From assembly GCF_014705605.1 (NCBI RefSeq), contig NZ_JACXIZ010000017.1:62001-126000 (forward strand): 64,000 nt of DNA, given 5' to 3'. Made by a program: the position numbers and the translations under genes. This DNA comes from Paenibacillus sabuli. GTDB lineage: Bacteria; Bacillota; Bacilli; Paenibacillales; Paenibacillaceae. Below are positions 43,258-51,273 of the stretch, piece by piece. Under the pieces are notes generated by a model. The model did no database searches and was not told the origin of the DNA. It saw nothing but the letters and a program-made list of their open reading frames with translations. How positions within the stretch are numbered: position 1 is the first letter of the stretch; the number at the start of each line of letters is the position of its first letter.

Positions 43258-43499
43258 TGCGACATTGCAGCGTACAAGTCCGAGGTCTGCTCACACGGGA
43301 AGAACTGGATCGGTACAATGCATTAATGGAGGTCGGCGGCTACCTGGAAGCGCAGGGCCGCCACGACCTGGCGTATCCGGTGCAAAAGGAAGTGGATCTG
43401 CTGATCCAGCCCGGCATCGAGCGCTTGAAGGAAAAAGGGCGGGCGCGGGATCGCGCCACCCAGGAATATTTGGAACAAAAAAACCGGGATGCGGACTAA
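43257..43499 (+). CDS. Small hypothetical protein coupled to NDH-2
   Basis: 80 residues, starting at an ATG that overlaps the NDH-2 stop (TAATG), which suggests translational coupling. The product begins MRHCSVQVRGLLTREELDRYNALMEVGGYLEAQG and is hydrophilic and helical; no family recognised. The last five codons and the stop lie in the 5' arm of the terminator, so the C-terminus is dictated by terminator sequence. Real expression is likely but not proven. Confidence 0.6.
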   Translation: MRHCSVQVRGLLTREELDRYNALMEVGGYLEAQGRHDLAYPVQKEVDLLIQPGIERLKEKGRARDRATQEYLEQKNRDAD

Positions 43500-43519
43500 A
43501 GCCGCATCCCGGTTTTTTT
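43481..43519. terminator. Bidirectional terminator between NDH-2 unit and hemQ
   Basis: AACCGGGATGCGG pairs with CCGCATCCCGGTT around a short loop, with A-tract before and seven T after. It serves both convergent genes. Confidence 0.93.
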
Positions 43520-43561
43520 CTGCAAAACAAAAGCTTTAGCCGTTGCGCCCTAAAAGTCGCC

Positions 43562-44308
43562 TCACAGCTCCAGCGCTCTGAAGGCATCTTCGGCCGGCAG
43601 CAGATTGCCGACGTAGAAGTCGCCGAAATCGCCGTAGCGGGCGCTTACCTCGTCGAAGCGCATTTCGTAGACCAGCTTCTTGAACTGAATCGGATCCTCC
43701 GCGAACAGGGTGACGCCCCATTCCCAATTGTCAAAGCCGACCGATCCGGTAATGATCTGCTTGACCTTGCCCGCATACTGGCGGCCGATCATGCCGTGGC
43801 TGCGCATCATGGCGCGCCGCTCGTCCATGCCGAGCATGTACCAGTTGTCATTGCCCTCGCGCCGCTTGTTCATCGGGTAGAAGCAGACGTGGCGCGCTTT
43901 CGGCAGAATCGGCTTGAGCCGCTTTACGATCTCCGGATTGTCCATCGGATCGGCGCCGGGCTGGGTCATATAATTGCTCAGCTCGACGACGCTGACGTAC
44001 GAATAGGCCGGGCGCAAAAAACGCGCGAACGCCGAGCGGTTCAAGGCCGTCTCGAGCACATTCAGCTCTTCGAGCGTCTCCCGCAGGTGCAGGATCATAA
44101 TATCGGCCTTCTGTCCGACAATGCTGTACAAGGCGGTACTGCCGGCGCCGGCTTGCTCGCTCTCCATCCATTCGGCATGCAAGGCGGTTAGTTCTTGCCG
44201 GGCTTCAGCGCGCTCGTCCGGCGCTGCCAGACGCCAGGCGGTCCAGTCGACGCTGCGGAAGTCGTGGAGGGCGAACCAGCCCTCCAGCGTTTGTGCCACT
44301 TCACTCAT
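43562..44308 (-). CDS. hemQ: Coproheme decarboxylase HemQ
   Basis: 248 residues. Chlorite-dismutase-like fold; the family signature [30 protein letters not shown] contains the key Tyr and Lys, and the proximal histidine region is in SHGMIGR. HemQ oxidatively decarboxylates coproheme III to heme b in the coproporphyrin-dependent pathway of Gram-positive bacteria. ATG 44308 is used; a longer in-frame reading to 44359 lacks conservation-like features. Product heme b is the substrate of CtaB at 5.7 kb. Confidence 0.95.
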   Translation of the reverse strand: MSEVAQTLEGWFALHDFRSVDWTAWRLAAPDERAEARQELTALHAEWMESEQAGAGSTALYSIVGQKADIMILHLRETLEELNVLETALNRSAFARFLRPAYSYVSVVELSNYMTQPGADPMDNPEIVKRLKPILPKARHVCFYPMNKRREGNDNWYMLGMDERRAMMRSHGMIGRQYAGKVKQIITGSVGFDNWEWGVTLFAEDPIQFKKLVYEMRFDEVSARYGDFGDFYVGNLLPAEDAFRALEL

Positions 44309-44459
44309 TTCCTGTCTCGCTCCTTCGGCCCGCAAAATAGGGCCCAGAATTCCACACATGTCCCCACTTTACCACATTTGTCACATCCCCGTAAATTGAC
44401 TTCCCCCGGGGCATCCTCTAAAATTAGGAAAGCAACGAGTTTCGGGAGGAGTGCGTGGC

Positions 44460-44747
44460 ATGCTGCAGGTTGTCATTGCAATGCTGCTGTTTTTTGTGAT
44501 GATGTTCGGTATCGGCTTTATTTTGAATATGCTGATGAAAACGACCTGGTTTCCGGTCTATCTGTTTGTCATCGTATTGCTGCCTTTGGGTATCTACTAT
44601 ACGTGGGACGATCAATTGAGCTTCGGCGGCAATCTGACGGCGTATTCGTTCGTGGACGTGCTGCCGGCCATTACCGCACTGATTGGCGCGTTTGTAAGCG
44701 GCTGGGCGATGCGGGCGCTGCGGCGCGGCGGCTATCGAATGTTTTAA
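44460..44747 (+). CDS. yuiB: YuiB-like membrane protein
   Basis: 95 residues with three hydrophobic helices (about 2-24, 30-46, 63-82). MLQVVIAMLLFFVMMFGIGFILNMLMKTTWFPVYLF and GIYYTWDD fit the YuiB family, found beside yumB in Bacillus; function unknown. ATG 44460 has GGGAGGAG about ten bases upstream; GTG 44451 is too close to that site. Confidence 0.8.
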   Translation: MLQVVIAMLLFFVMMFGIGFILNMLMKTTWFPVYLFVIVLLPLGIYYTWDDQLSFGGNLTAYSFVDVLPAITALIGAFVSGWAMRALRRGGYRMF

Positions 44748-44764
44748 GGCCAAGGATCCAAAAG

Positions 44765-44797
44765 AGGCTCTCCTGTAGGGGAGCCTTCCTTTTTTTC
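44765..44797 (+). terminator. Terminator of yuiB
   Basis: GAGGCTCTCC pairs with GGGGAGCCTTC around TGTA, then CCTTTTTTT. Confidence 0.9.
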
Positions 44798-44888
44798 TAG
44801 AGGCAATGCCGTTATGGGGAATGCCGTCGAATCGACGGCGATAGTGTGTTAAAATGGAGATAACGACGAAGAACGGAGAAGATGCACC

Positions 44889-46403
44889 ATGCGCATCGCC
44901 AATATGCACCAGTTCACGGAGCATCATCGTTTTTATATGTACCGCAATTTTGCGCTGAGCGTGCTTGATCGCAAGACGCTGCAGCTGATCTATCAGCCGA
45001 TGGTCGGGGCCGGGGCCGCTGCGTTCTATGAGCTGCTGTACCACCAGGTCGAGGAAGGCCGGGTCGGCTACTCCGCCATCGAGCCGGCGCGCCGGCTGCT
45101 GATTGGCTTGGGCATGGAGCTGCACGAGCAGGCGCGGCGCGAGCTGATCGCGCACGCCTCGCGGCTCGAGGCGGTGGGGCTGCTGCAGACGTCGCGGCTC
45201 GTGCTGCCGGGAGAGAGCGACGCGATCTATGAGTTCGAGCTGGCTGCGCCGCTGCATCCGGACGAATTTTTTACGAACCAGCATCTCGCGCTCTACCTGC
45301 GCGATCGGATCGGCAAGTTCGCGGTGCTGGCCGCGCGCGACGCCTTCGTGGCGCGCGAGCCGGACGACCTGGCGCTGGCCGAGCTGCCGCGAGACAACAT
45401 CTCGACGCCGTTTTACGAGCTGTTCCGGCTCAATGCGCAAGTGGTTGACGAGGAGCTCGACCAGGCGCTGGCGGAGGCGGCGCCGACGCGCGCCGCGCCC
45501 AGCGCGGCCGTGCCGGAGGAGGCTGTCATCCATTACGGCGAGCTGATCCTGCGCTTCCCCCGCCAGGCTGCCAATCGTCCGCATGTGGAGCGGCTGCGCG
45601 GCGACGAGCGGCGGCTGGCCGAGCTCAATTACGTCGCGTACAAGTACGGCCTGGGCGTCGTCGACATCTGCCGGCTGCTGGACGAGGACGGCATCTTCGC
45701 GCCGTCGGGCGAGCTGCAGCTCGAGGCGCTGCAGCACAAGGCCAGCCTGCTCTATCAGCAGGACCGCAAGCGCACGGGCGAGCGTCAGCGCATGCTGCAT
45801 CGGTCGGAGCAGGCGCGTCAGAGCGGCGAGGACAGCGGCGATCCGCCGCAGGAGCACGAGGTGCGCGAGGCCGATCGGCTGCCCGTGCCGGCGCAGCTCG
45901 CGGGGCGGTGCGACGTCGCGCAATACAATATGCTGATGCGCAACGAGCCGCACACCCGCTTCCTGCAGCGCTTTTTTCCCGGGGCAGTGCCGGAGTGGAT
46001 CGATCGGATGATGGAGCGCATCGATGTGAATTACCGACTCCCGGACCCGGTCATCAATGTGCTGGTCCATTACATACTCGGCGGAGAGCAGACGCAGCGC
46101 GTCAGCAAGGCTTTCGTCGAAGCGGTGGCGTCGAACATGCTGGTCAAGCAGGTCGACTCGTTCGAGAAGGCCGTCCACTATGTCCGCCAGCAGGCGCAGC
46201 AAGAGGAGAAGAAGCAGCGGCGCGGCGCAGACGGCGAGTCGGGCGCGGCATCCGCGGGCGCGGGCGGGCGTGCCTGGAATCGCGGCGGTCGGCGCAAGCC
46301 GAGCTTGCCGATCATCGAGGATGTGCCAAGCGGCGGCGAGATGTCGGCCGAGGAACTGGAGGAGATCCGCCGTCTGGCGCGGCGTCTGGACGGCAAGGGT
46401 TAA
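44889..46403 (+). CDS. dnaB: Replication initiation and membrane attachment protein DnaB
   Basis: 504 residues. The DnaB/DnaD family primosome protein of Firmicutes, not the E. coli helicase. N-terminal winged-helix domain (HQFTEHHRFYMYRNFALSVLDRKTLQLIYQPMVGAGAAAFYELL), a DDBH1 segment, and the C-terminal DDBH2 motif in DRMMERIDVNYRLPDPVINVLVHYILGG. A linker from about 295 to 340 is charged and low in complexity. It loads the replicative helicase at oriC and during restart, together with DnaD and DnaI. dnaI follows 12 bases later. Confidence 0.93.
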   Translation: MRIANMHQFTEHHRFYMYRNFALSVLDRKTLQLIYQPMVGAGAAAFYELLYHQVEEGRVGYSAIEPARRLLIGLGMELHEQARRELIAHASRLEAVGLLQTSRLVLPGESDAIYEFELAAPLHPDEFFTNQHLALYLRDRIGKFAVLAARDAFVAREPDDLALAELPRDNISTPFYELFRLNAQVVDEELDQALAEAAPTRAAPSAAVPEEAVIHYGELILRFPRQAANRPHVERLRGDERRLAELNYVAYKYGLGVVDICRLLDEDGIFAPSGELQLEALQHKASLLYQQDRKRTGERQRMLHRSEQARQSGEDSGDPPQEHEVREADRLPVPAQLAGRCDVAQYNMLMRNEPHTRFLQRFFPGAVPEWIDRMMERIDVNYRLPDPVINVLVHYILGGEQTQRVSKAFVEAVASNMLVKQVDSFEKAVHYVRQQAQQEEKKQRRGADGESGAASAGAGGRAWNRGGRRKPSLPIIEDVPSGGEMSAEELEEIRRLARRLDGKG

Positions 46404-46415
46404 GGAGGGATGGCA

Positions 46416-47378
46416 ATGGAGTCGCTAGGCGATGTATTGAAGCAATGGTCGGGCGGACAGCGGATGCAGGCTCGGGCGGATCAGCTGCGCGAGGAGCTGA
46501 TGGACGATCCGTTGATCGTCAAGCTGCGCAGCAGCTACACCGAGCTCAGCGACGCGGTGCTGCGGCGCAATCTCAATCTCCTGTATCAATATCGCAACGA
46601 GCATCGCAGCTGCACGCATTGCCCGGGCCTCGACCGCTGTCCCAATGCACTGGAGGGGCACTACACGATGCTGGCCGCCGAGGAGCGGGGAGCGGGCGGC
46701 GAGGTCGGGCTCGTCGACCGCAAGGTGCCGTGCCGCAAGCTGCTGGCGCGCCGGCATGAGCAGCAGCTGCGCAGCCGCGTGCGGAGCTTCTACATGGACG
46801 AGGCTGCGCAGGCCGGAGGCTATTCGGCCGACGAGATCCTCGAGAAGGATCTGGAGCGCGCGAAGGCGGTCGGCAAGCTGATGCAATATATCGACCTGAC
46901 GCGGCGAGAGGGCCTGCAGCGGCGCGGCCTGTACCTGGCCGGCAAGTTCGGCACGGGCAAGACCTACCTTATGGGCTATATGCTCAGCGAGCTCGCCAAG
47001 GCCGGCTATTCCGGCGTCATCGTGTACATGCCGGAGTTCGTGGAGGACCTCAAGTCGATGTTCCAGGAGCCGCATCGCATCCGGGAGACGATCGAGCTGA
47101 TGAAGGAGACGGATCTGCTCGTCTTCGACGATATCGGCGCGGAGAATCTGAATCCGTGGGTGCGCGATCACGTGCTCGGCACGATTCTCAATTACCGGAT
47201 GAACCGCAAGCCGACGTTCTATACCTCGAATCAGGACCTGGACGTGCTGGAGCGGCACTTCAGCTTCACGAGCAAGGACGGCGACGAGCTCCACAAGGGA
47301 CAGCGGCTGATGGACCGGGTCCGCCCCTTCGTCGACTATGTACTGGTGGGCGGGACGAACAAGCGCGGCGCCGATTAA
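46416..47378 (+). CDS. dnaI: Primosomal helicase loader DnaI
   Basis: 320 residues. N-terminal zinc-binding domain with HRSCTHCPGLDRCPN, then an AAA+ ATPase domain: Walker A GKFGTGKTY near 176-184, Walker B DLLVFDDIGAEN near 228-239 and sensor/arginine region STKR-like at FYTSNQDLDVLERHF. It places the replicative helicase DnaC on DNA. ATG 46416 sits six bases after GGAGGG; ATG 46410 overlaps the site. dnaB-dnaI order matches other Bacillales. Confidence 0.95.
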   Translation: MESLGDVLKQWSGGQRMQARADQLREELMDDPLIVKLRSSYTELSDAVLRRNLNLLYQYRNEHRSCTHCPGLDRCPNALEGHYTMLAAEERGAGGEVGLVDRKVPCRKLLARRHEQQLRSRVRSFYMDEAAQAGGYSADEILEKDLERAKAVGKLMQYIDLTRREGLQRRGLYLAGKFGTGKTYLMGYMLSELAKAGYSGVIVYMPEFVEDLKSMFQEPHRIRETIELMKETDLLVFDDIGAENLNPWVRDHVLGTILNYRMNRKPTFYTSNQDLDVLERHFSFTSKDGDELHKGQRLMDRVRPFVDYVLVGGTNKRGAD

Positions 47379-47445
47379 GGGATTCAATAGCAAGTAACGG
47401 GATCGGTGGGCGGCGGGCGAGGTGGTCGCTTTTTATGATTTGAAC

Positions 47446-47483
47446 AAAACAGGCATCGCCTTAAAAATGGCGATGCCTGTTTT
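47446..47483. terminator. Bidirectional terminator between dnaI and the XRE gene
   Basis: AAAACAGGCATCGCC at 47446-47460 and its exact complement at 47469-47483, a 15-bp stem with A/T tracts at both ends. Confidence 0.95.
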
Positions 47484-47516
47484 CCCCTATGCATGTCCAG
47501 CGTTTGCAAATGCAAA

Positions 47517-47846
47517 TTAGGCTTTGAAGTCGACAATCTGACGCACGATGGAGGCGATCAGCTTGATCTTCTCGGGGGAGCAGCCCTCCAGCATGTCGAT
47601 GATTTCGTTGCGCAGGAAATCGTCGGATCGGCTGTTGGTGCCGCTCAATATGTATTCGGTGTTTTTGTCCAATATGACGCACAGCTCGGCCAGACGCTCC
47701 AAATTGATCGGCGTGCGTCCGCGCTCGATCTTGCTGATATAGGCGTTGGAGACATCCAAATGCTCCGCCAGCTTCTCCTGTGTCAGGCCCTTGCTCTCGC
47801 GGGCCTTGCGAATGCGCTTGCCGATCAGCGCGTAGTCAAAACTCAT
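47517..47846 (-). CDS. XRE-family transcriptional regulator
   Basis: 109 residues. HTH_3 DNA-binding domain at about 9-66 (IRKARESKGLTQEKLAEHLDVSNAYISKIERGRTPINLERL) and a short helical C-terminus (DDFLRNEIIDMLEGCSPEKIKLIASIVRQIVDF) that probably mediates dimerisation. It is divergent from the agr-like operon and separated from it by 137 bases containing a TTGAAC/GTTCAA palindrome on the operon's promoter, so it is a good candidate repressor of that operon. Start at 47846 follows GTGGGTG. Confidence 0.88.
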   Translation of the reverse strand: MSFDYALIGKRIRKARESKGLTQEKLAEHLDVSNAYISKIERGRTPINLERLAELCVILDKNTEYILSGTNSRSDDFLRNEIIDMLEGCSPEKIKLIASIVRQIVDFKA

Positions 47847-47910
47847 GCTTGATCACCCACTTTTGACTATATCAATCATCCCAATGCGGTCACATGCATA
47901 AAAATTCAAC

Positions 47911-47939
47911 TTGAACCTTAAAGTTCAAAATGCTATAAT
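47911..47939 (+). promoter_or_regulatory. Promoter and palindromic operator of the agr-like operon
   Basis: TTGAAC at 47911-47916, 17-base spacer and TATAAT at 47934-47939 with an extended TGC. The palindrome TTGAACCTTAAAGTTCAA at 47911-47928 covers the -35 and half the spacer, the expected place for a repressor such as the divergent XRE protein. Confidence 0.75.
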
Positions 47940-47983
47940 CGTGTCAAGATTTAACATATAGGTTCATTTTTCGGAGGGTGAAT

Positions 47984-48655
47984 ATGGAGGCGGCGCTCGC
48001 TTTGCTGTTTTCCATGCTAGAGTCGGTCGCGATGCTGGCCATTATGCTGTCGTTGTTCCGCTATCGCATCGGCGAGTACATGCATTACTATATGTTGGCG
48101 GCGCTGCTGTTATCCGTCTTCAGTCACCTGCTCTGGAGTGCAGGCGGGCGCAGCGATTACTTGCCCGCCGGGACTGTACTGTTGTCGGCTGCGGCGATCC
48201 GGCTGCGGACGAGCATCGGCGCGGGCGCATCGTTGCTCGTCGCCTGCACCGGCTATCTCGCCTATGGCACCGTACAATCGCTCGTCGTCTGTACGCTGCA
48301 CGCGGCGGGCTGGATCGATCTGGCCCGGCTCGGGATGCGCACCGGCGATACCTATCTGATGCAGACCTGCAGCTCCGGGCTGCTGCTCGTGCTCGGCAGG
48401 CTGCAATACCGCAGCGGACTGGGCTTCACCTTCCGCCTGCGACCGCTGCGCTGGAACAGAGGCGACGCGGCTGTCCTGTGCGTGCTCGGCGCGGCGCTGT
48501 TGCTGCTCGCGCTGCTGCCGACGCTGGTCGAAGGCGGGGCCGCGCTCGCCACGGTATTGTTGACGACCTTGCTCGGCGTACTGCTGTATACGCTTCACCG
48601 GGAGGAGAGACGCCATGTTGGAGAGGCTGTCGGTCCGGCTCGCGAGCCGGATTAG
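47984..48655 (+). CDS. Polytopic membrane protein of an agr-like locus
   Basis: 223 residues with about six membrane helices, spanning nearly the whole protein, and a short basic tail LHREERRHVGEAVGPAREPD. There are no kinase motifs (no H-box, N-box or G-box). The position where AgrC would be expected suggests a sensor-like membrane protein that has lost or never had a kinase domain. By analogy with HdrM/BrsM proteins it could hold the LytTR protein encoded at the end of the operon at the membrane. ATG 47984 follows GGAGGG; GTG 47978 is an alternative. It overlaps agrB by 41 bases. Confidence 0.75.
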   Translation: MEAALALLFSMLESVAMLAIMLSLFRYRIGEYMHYYMLAALLLSVFSHLLWSAGGRSDYLPAGTVLLSAAAIRLRTSIGAGASLLVACTGYLAYGTVQSLVVCTLHAAGWIDLARLGMRTGDTYLMQTCSSGLLLVLGRLQYRSGLGFTFRLRPLRWNRGDAAVLCVLGAALLLLALLPTLVEGGAALATVLLTTLLGVLLYTLHREERRHVGEAVGPAREPD

Positions 48656-49127
48656 GGCGGAGGTCCCCGATCATCCGCGCAGCGAGGCCGTACTGGCATA
48701 CGGGCTCAAGCTGATGTTCAATACTGCGGCCACGCTGCTGCTGGGGGTGTTGCTGGGCATGCTGCTCGGTATGCTGTCCCGCGTCCTCCTGGCGCTTGGC
48801 GCCTTTGCGCTCCTGCGCGTGCTGAGCGGCGGCTATCATTTTCGCTCCGCGCTCGTATGCGTCATCGTCTCCTCTGTGGGGGCGGCAGTCCTGGCGTATG
48901 TTCAATTGTCTCCGGCGGCAGTCGCGGCGCTCAACGGGATCAACGCCTTGCTCGTGCTCGGCTACGCCCCGTCCGGCATCGAGCGGCAATCGCGCATCCC
49001 CGCCGCTTGGTATCCGCACCTGCGCGCGGCGTCACTGTTGATCGTCCTCTCGAATTTTTGGTTTCAGTCCCCCCTGCTGGCTGCGACTTGGTTTTTGCAG
49101 GCGGTATCCCTGCTGCGAAGGAGGTGA
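48615..49127 (+). CDS. agrB: AgrB-like peptide-processing membrane protease
   Basis: 170 residues. Accessory gene regulator B family: the catalytic pair is His75 and Cys82 in LRVLSGGYHFRSALVC, with the same seven-residue spacing as His77/Cys84 of Staphylococcus aureus AgrB. Five or so membrane helices surround it. AgrB removes the C-terminal part of AgrD and forms the (thio)lactone ring. Start 48615 follows GGGAGGAGAG. agrD starts five bases after the stop. Confidence 0.9.
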   Translation: MLERLSVRLASRIRAEVPDHPRSEAVLAYGLKLMFNTAATLLLGVLLGMLLGMLSRVLLALGAFALLRVLSGGYHFRSALVCVIVSSVGAAVLAYVQLSPAAVAALNGINALLVLGYAPSGIERQSRIPAAWYPHLRAASLLIVLSNFWFQSPLLAATWFLQAVSLLRRR

Positions 49128-49131
49128 GAGC

Positions 49132-49254
49132 ATGCGAGCGCGAGCGATCAAGGCGGCGGCGACGCTGATCGGCTGCGTGGCGGTTTTTTCCGTCGCCACG
49201 GCCAGCTTTTTGTGGGGCAATCAGCCGGACGTTCCCGAAGAATTACTGACTTAA
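49132..49254 (+). CDS. agrD: AgrD-like cyclic lactone autoinducer propeptide
   Basis: 40 residues. The N-terminal 24 residues form a basic, amphipathic/hydrophobic helix (MRARAIKAAATLIGC...), and the tail PDVPEELLT matches the acidic recognition region V-P-x-E-L of AgrD. Aligning that tail with S. aureus AgrD places residues 25-29, SFLWG, at the ring. The ring-forming residue would be Ser25, so a lactone rather than a thiolactone is predicted; the only Cys (15) is in the leader helix. A perfect AAGGAGGTGAG site precedes the ATG. It lies directly after agrB. Confidence 0.85.
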   Translation: MRARAIKAAATLIGCVAVFSVATASFLWGNQPDVPEELLT

Positions 49255-49270
49255 CGTTTGGAGTGGAGGC

Positions 49271-49636
49271 ATGTATATTTCTGCAACCCGCGACAAGGAG
49301 GGAGGAGGGCTGGAGAGCATTCCGATCGAGCGCGTCCTGTTTTTGGAGACCTCGCAGAATCGGATACTCGTGCACACGAGCGATGCCGTCTATTATGTAG
49401 CGAACACGCTGGAGCGCTGGCTCCACGCCCTCCGATCGGCCGGACAGCCGTTTGAGCAGGTCGACCGCTGCTGCGTCGCCGATCTGTCAAAGGTGAAGGA
49501 GCTCGACGCGAAATGGAGCCGTATCTATTTCAGCGAAGGACCGCTTGCGGGGAACAAGCCGTGCAACGTCGCAAGAAGCAATTTTCGCATGATTGCCAAA
49601 AAAGTCAATCAACAAAACGACCCCGGGCTGCTCTAG
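49271..49636 (+). CDS. Stand-alone LytTR DNA-binding regulator
   Basis: 121 residues comprising only a LytTR domain: IPIERVLFLETSQNRILVHTSDAVYYVANTLERWLHAL and FEQVDRCCVADLSKVKELDAKWSRIYFSEG. No receiver domain precedes it, unlike AgrA. LytTR proteins bind paired direct repeats with about 12-base spacing; no such site was identified with certainty here. It ends the operon membrane protein-agrB-agrD-LytTR, making it the probable output regulator. The start follows TGGAGTGGAGG. Confidence 0.88.
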   Translation: MYISATRDKEGGGLESIPIERVLFLETSQNRILVHTSDAVYYVANTLERWLHALRSAGQPFEQVDRCCVADLSKVKELDAKWSRIYFSEGPLAGNKPCNVARSNFRMIAKKVNQQNDPGLL

Positions 49637-49645
49637 CCCGGGGTC
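49619..49645 (+). terminator. Hairpin at the end of the agr-like operon
   Basis: GACCCCGGGCT at 49619-49629 pairs with AGCCCGGGGTC at 49635-49645, an 11-bp perfect stem that contains the stop codon region of the LytTR gene. No clear T-run follows. Confidence 0.7.
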
Positions 49646-49744
49646 TCGGCGCGTGGACAGGTTGACGTGTCGTCGGCATAATCATGCGAGCAAGCATGCG
49701 GCAAACTTGACAAGGGCACCTGCTTCAAGCGTGGCCAAAACGCC

Positions 49745-50188
49745 TTAAGCGTACAGATTATTGAGCGAGCGCATCAGCTTGGGATGAATCGAGATCGTCG
49801 GCCGCATCTTGCGAAGCAACTGCTCGGCATCGTCGATGGTGGAGGCCTTGCCGAAGCGCACCAGCAGCGCGGTCGCCACGCAGCCTGCACGGCTCAAGCC
49901 GCCGGAGCAATGAAGCGCGACCTTGTGCCGGCTGTGGACGAGTTTCTCCACCGCGTCGACCGCCTCCTGAATTCGGGATTCCTGATTCTCGCAGCCGTCG
50001 AACATCGGCACAAGCAAATAATGCTGCGGGTTCTCCTTGCCTGTCGGCTCCTTCTCGCCGCGCAGGTCGATGACGATATCGCAATGCTCCTTCTCCACCA
50101 AGGCCGTCACATCGCTCAGATCGCCCAGCCACACCTTACCCTCGATTAATTCCTGATATGAAGCGGCTCTGCTCGTCACTCCCGGCAT
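49745..50188 (-). CDS. Dual-specificity-like protein phosphatase
   Basis: 147 residues. Cys-based phosphatase signature H-C-x5-R: HCSGGLSRAG with Cys94 and Arg100. Asp64 in PMFDGCENQE may act as the general acid. Layout and size fit the bacterial DSP/tyrosine phosphatase group. Substrate unknown. It is convergent with the LytTR gene and divergent from the alpha/beta hydrolase. Confidence 0.82.
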   Translation of the reverse strand: MPGVTSRAASYQELIEGKVWLGDLSDVTALVEKEHCDIVIDLRGEKEPTGKENPQHYLLVPMFDGCENQESRIQEAVDAVEKLVHSRHKVALHCSGGLSRAGCVATALLVRFGKASTIDDAEQLLRKMRPTISIHPKLMRSLNNLYA

Positions 50189-50308
50189 TATAATCCCTCC
50201 TGAACATAAGGACCGCTACCTCCCCACTGGGCCGATAACGGTCAGTCTATATATGTGTATTAACCGAATATCCAGAAAATGAGACACCCGACATAAAAAA
50301 ATTGCGGA

Positions 50309-50337
50309 TTGACAGCACCCGATAGGATTGATAAAAT
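50309..50337 (+). promoter_or_regulatory. Sigma-A promoter of the alpha/beta hydrolase gene
   Basis: TTGACA at 50309-50314, 17-base spacer, TAAAAT at 50332-50337. Confidence 0.75.
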
Positions 50338-50340
50338 GCT

Positions 50341-50367
50341 CAAAACAAACTAAAAAGGTAGGAATAA
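50341..50367 (+). promoter_or_regulatory. CymR-like operator, site 1
   Basis: The 27-base window agrees with 14 of 17 specified positions of the B. subtilis CymR consensus (TAAWNC...ATMGGAATTW as recalled), including GGAATAA at its end. It lies just after the -10, where binding would block transcription. Confidence 0.55.
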
Positions 50368-50391
50368 TAAGTTATGGGGAGCGAATCGATT

Positions 50392-51216
50392 ATGGAACGA
50401 CACTTTCACATTCGCAGTGCGCCGTGGGAGCTGGCTGCTACGCTGCATTATCCGCCGGAGCGAGAGGACGGACGGGCGCATGAGCGCCTGCCGGCCGTCG
50501 TCATCTGCCACGGCTTCCTCGGCAGCCGCATCGGCGAGAACCGGCTGTTCGTCAAGGCGGCCCGCTACCTGAGCGGCCTCGGATATATGGTGCTGCGCTT
50601 CGATTATGCCGGCTGCGGCGAGAGCGAGGGCGAATACGGCGAAGGCGGCCTGGACGCGCTGGTCGAGCAGACGCGGCTGGCGCTGGACTATGCGCTCGAT
50701 ATCGACCTGGTCGATCCCGAGCGCGTCATCCTGCTCGGCCACAGCCTCGGCGGCGCCGTCGCGCTGCTCACTGCGGCCGCGGACAAGCGGGTGAAGCGGC
50801 TCGTCATGTGGGCGCCGGTGGCGCATCCGTTCACCGATATCGTCGGCATCACCGGCCGCGCCGTGTTCGACGATGCGACCATACAGGGCAGCGCGGACTA
50901 TCTGGGCTACCGCTTCACACCGGCCTATTTCGAATCGCTGACTGCGCATCAGCCGCTGCGCGAGCTGAGCCGGTTCGGCGGCGATGTGCTGCTCGTGCAT
51001 GGTACATCGGACGAGGTCATCCCGGTCGATTATACCTTCCTGTACCAGAAGGTGTTCTGGACGAGGAGCGAAGGTCAGTGCGACAAGGAGATCATCCTGC
51101 AAGGCGATCATGCCTTCTCCACGCAATCGGCGACGGAGCAGGCGCTGGCGGCGACAGCCCGTTGGCTAGAGGCGGCGCAGCGCCGCCTGGAGGAATGGGA
51201 TCATTGGAGCATCTGA
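50392..51216 (+). CDS. Alpha/beta hydrolase, probable esterase
   Basis: 274 residues. Oxyanion region VVICHGFLGSRIGENR, nucleophile elbow LLGHSLGGAVAL with Ser118, Asp in VHGTSDEVIP and His in LQGDHAFS complete the triad. There is no signal peptide. Substrate unknown. The start is chosen at ATG 50392 (GGGGAG ten bases upstream); ATG 50374, with AGGTAGGA at similar distance, would add six residues. The promoter and CymR-like operator resemble those of the sulfate operon downstream, so a role during sulfur limitation is inferred. Confidence 0.85.
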   Translation: MERHFHIRSAPWELAATLHYPPEREDGRAHERLPAVVICHGFLGSRIGENRLFVKAARYLSGLGYMVLRFDYAGCGESEGEYGEGGLDALVEQTRLALDYALDIDLVDPERVILLGHSLGGAVALLTAAADKRVKRLVMWAPVAHPFTDIVGITGRAVFDDATIQGSADYLGYRFTPAYFESLTAHQPLRELSRFGGDVLLVHGTSDEVIPVDYTFLYQKVFWTRSEGQCDKEIILQGDHAFSTQSATEQALAATARWLEAAQRRLEEWDHWSI

Positions 51217-51240
51217 CCGCTATCGCACAGAAAAAAAGGA

Positions 51241-51269
51241 TTGACAACCAAATTAACGTGCTGTATGAT
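51241..51269 (+). promoter_or_regulatory. Sigma-A promoter of the sulfate uptake operon
   Basis: TTGACA at 51241-51246, 17-base spacer, TATGAT at 51264-51269. Confidence 0.8.
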
Positions 51270-51273
51270 TCGT

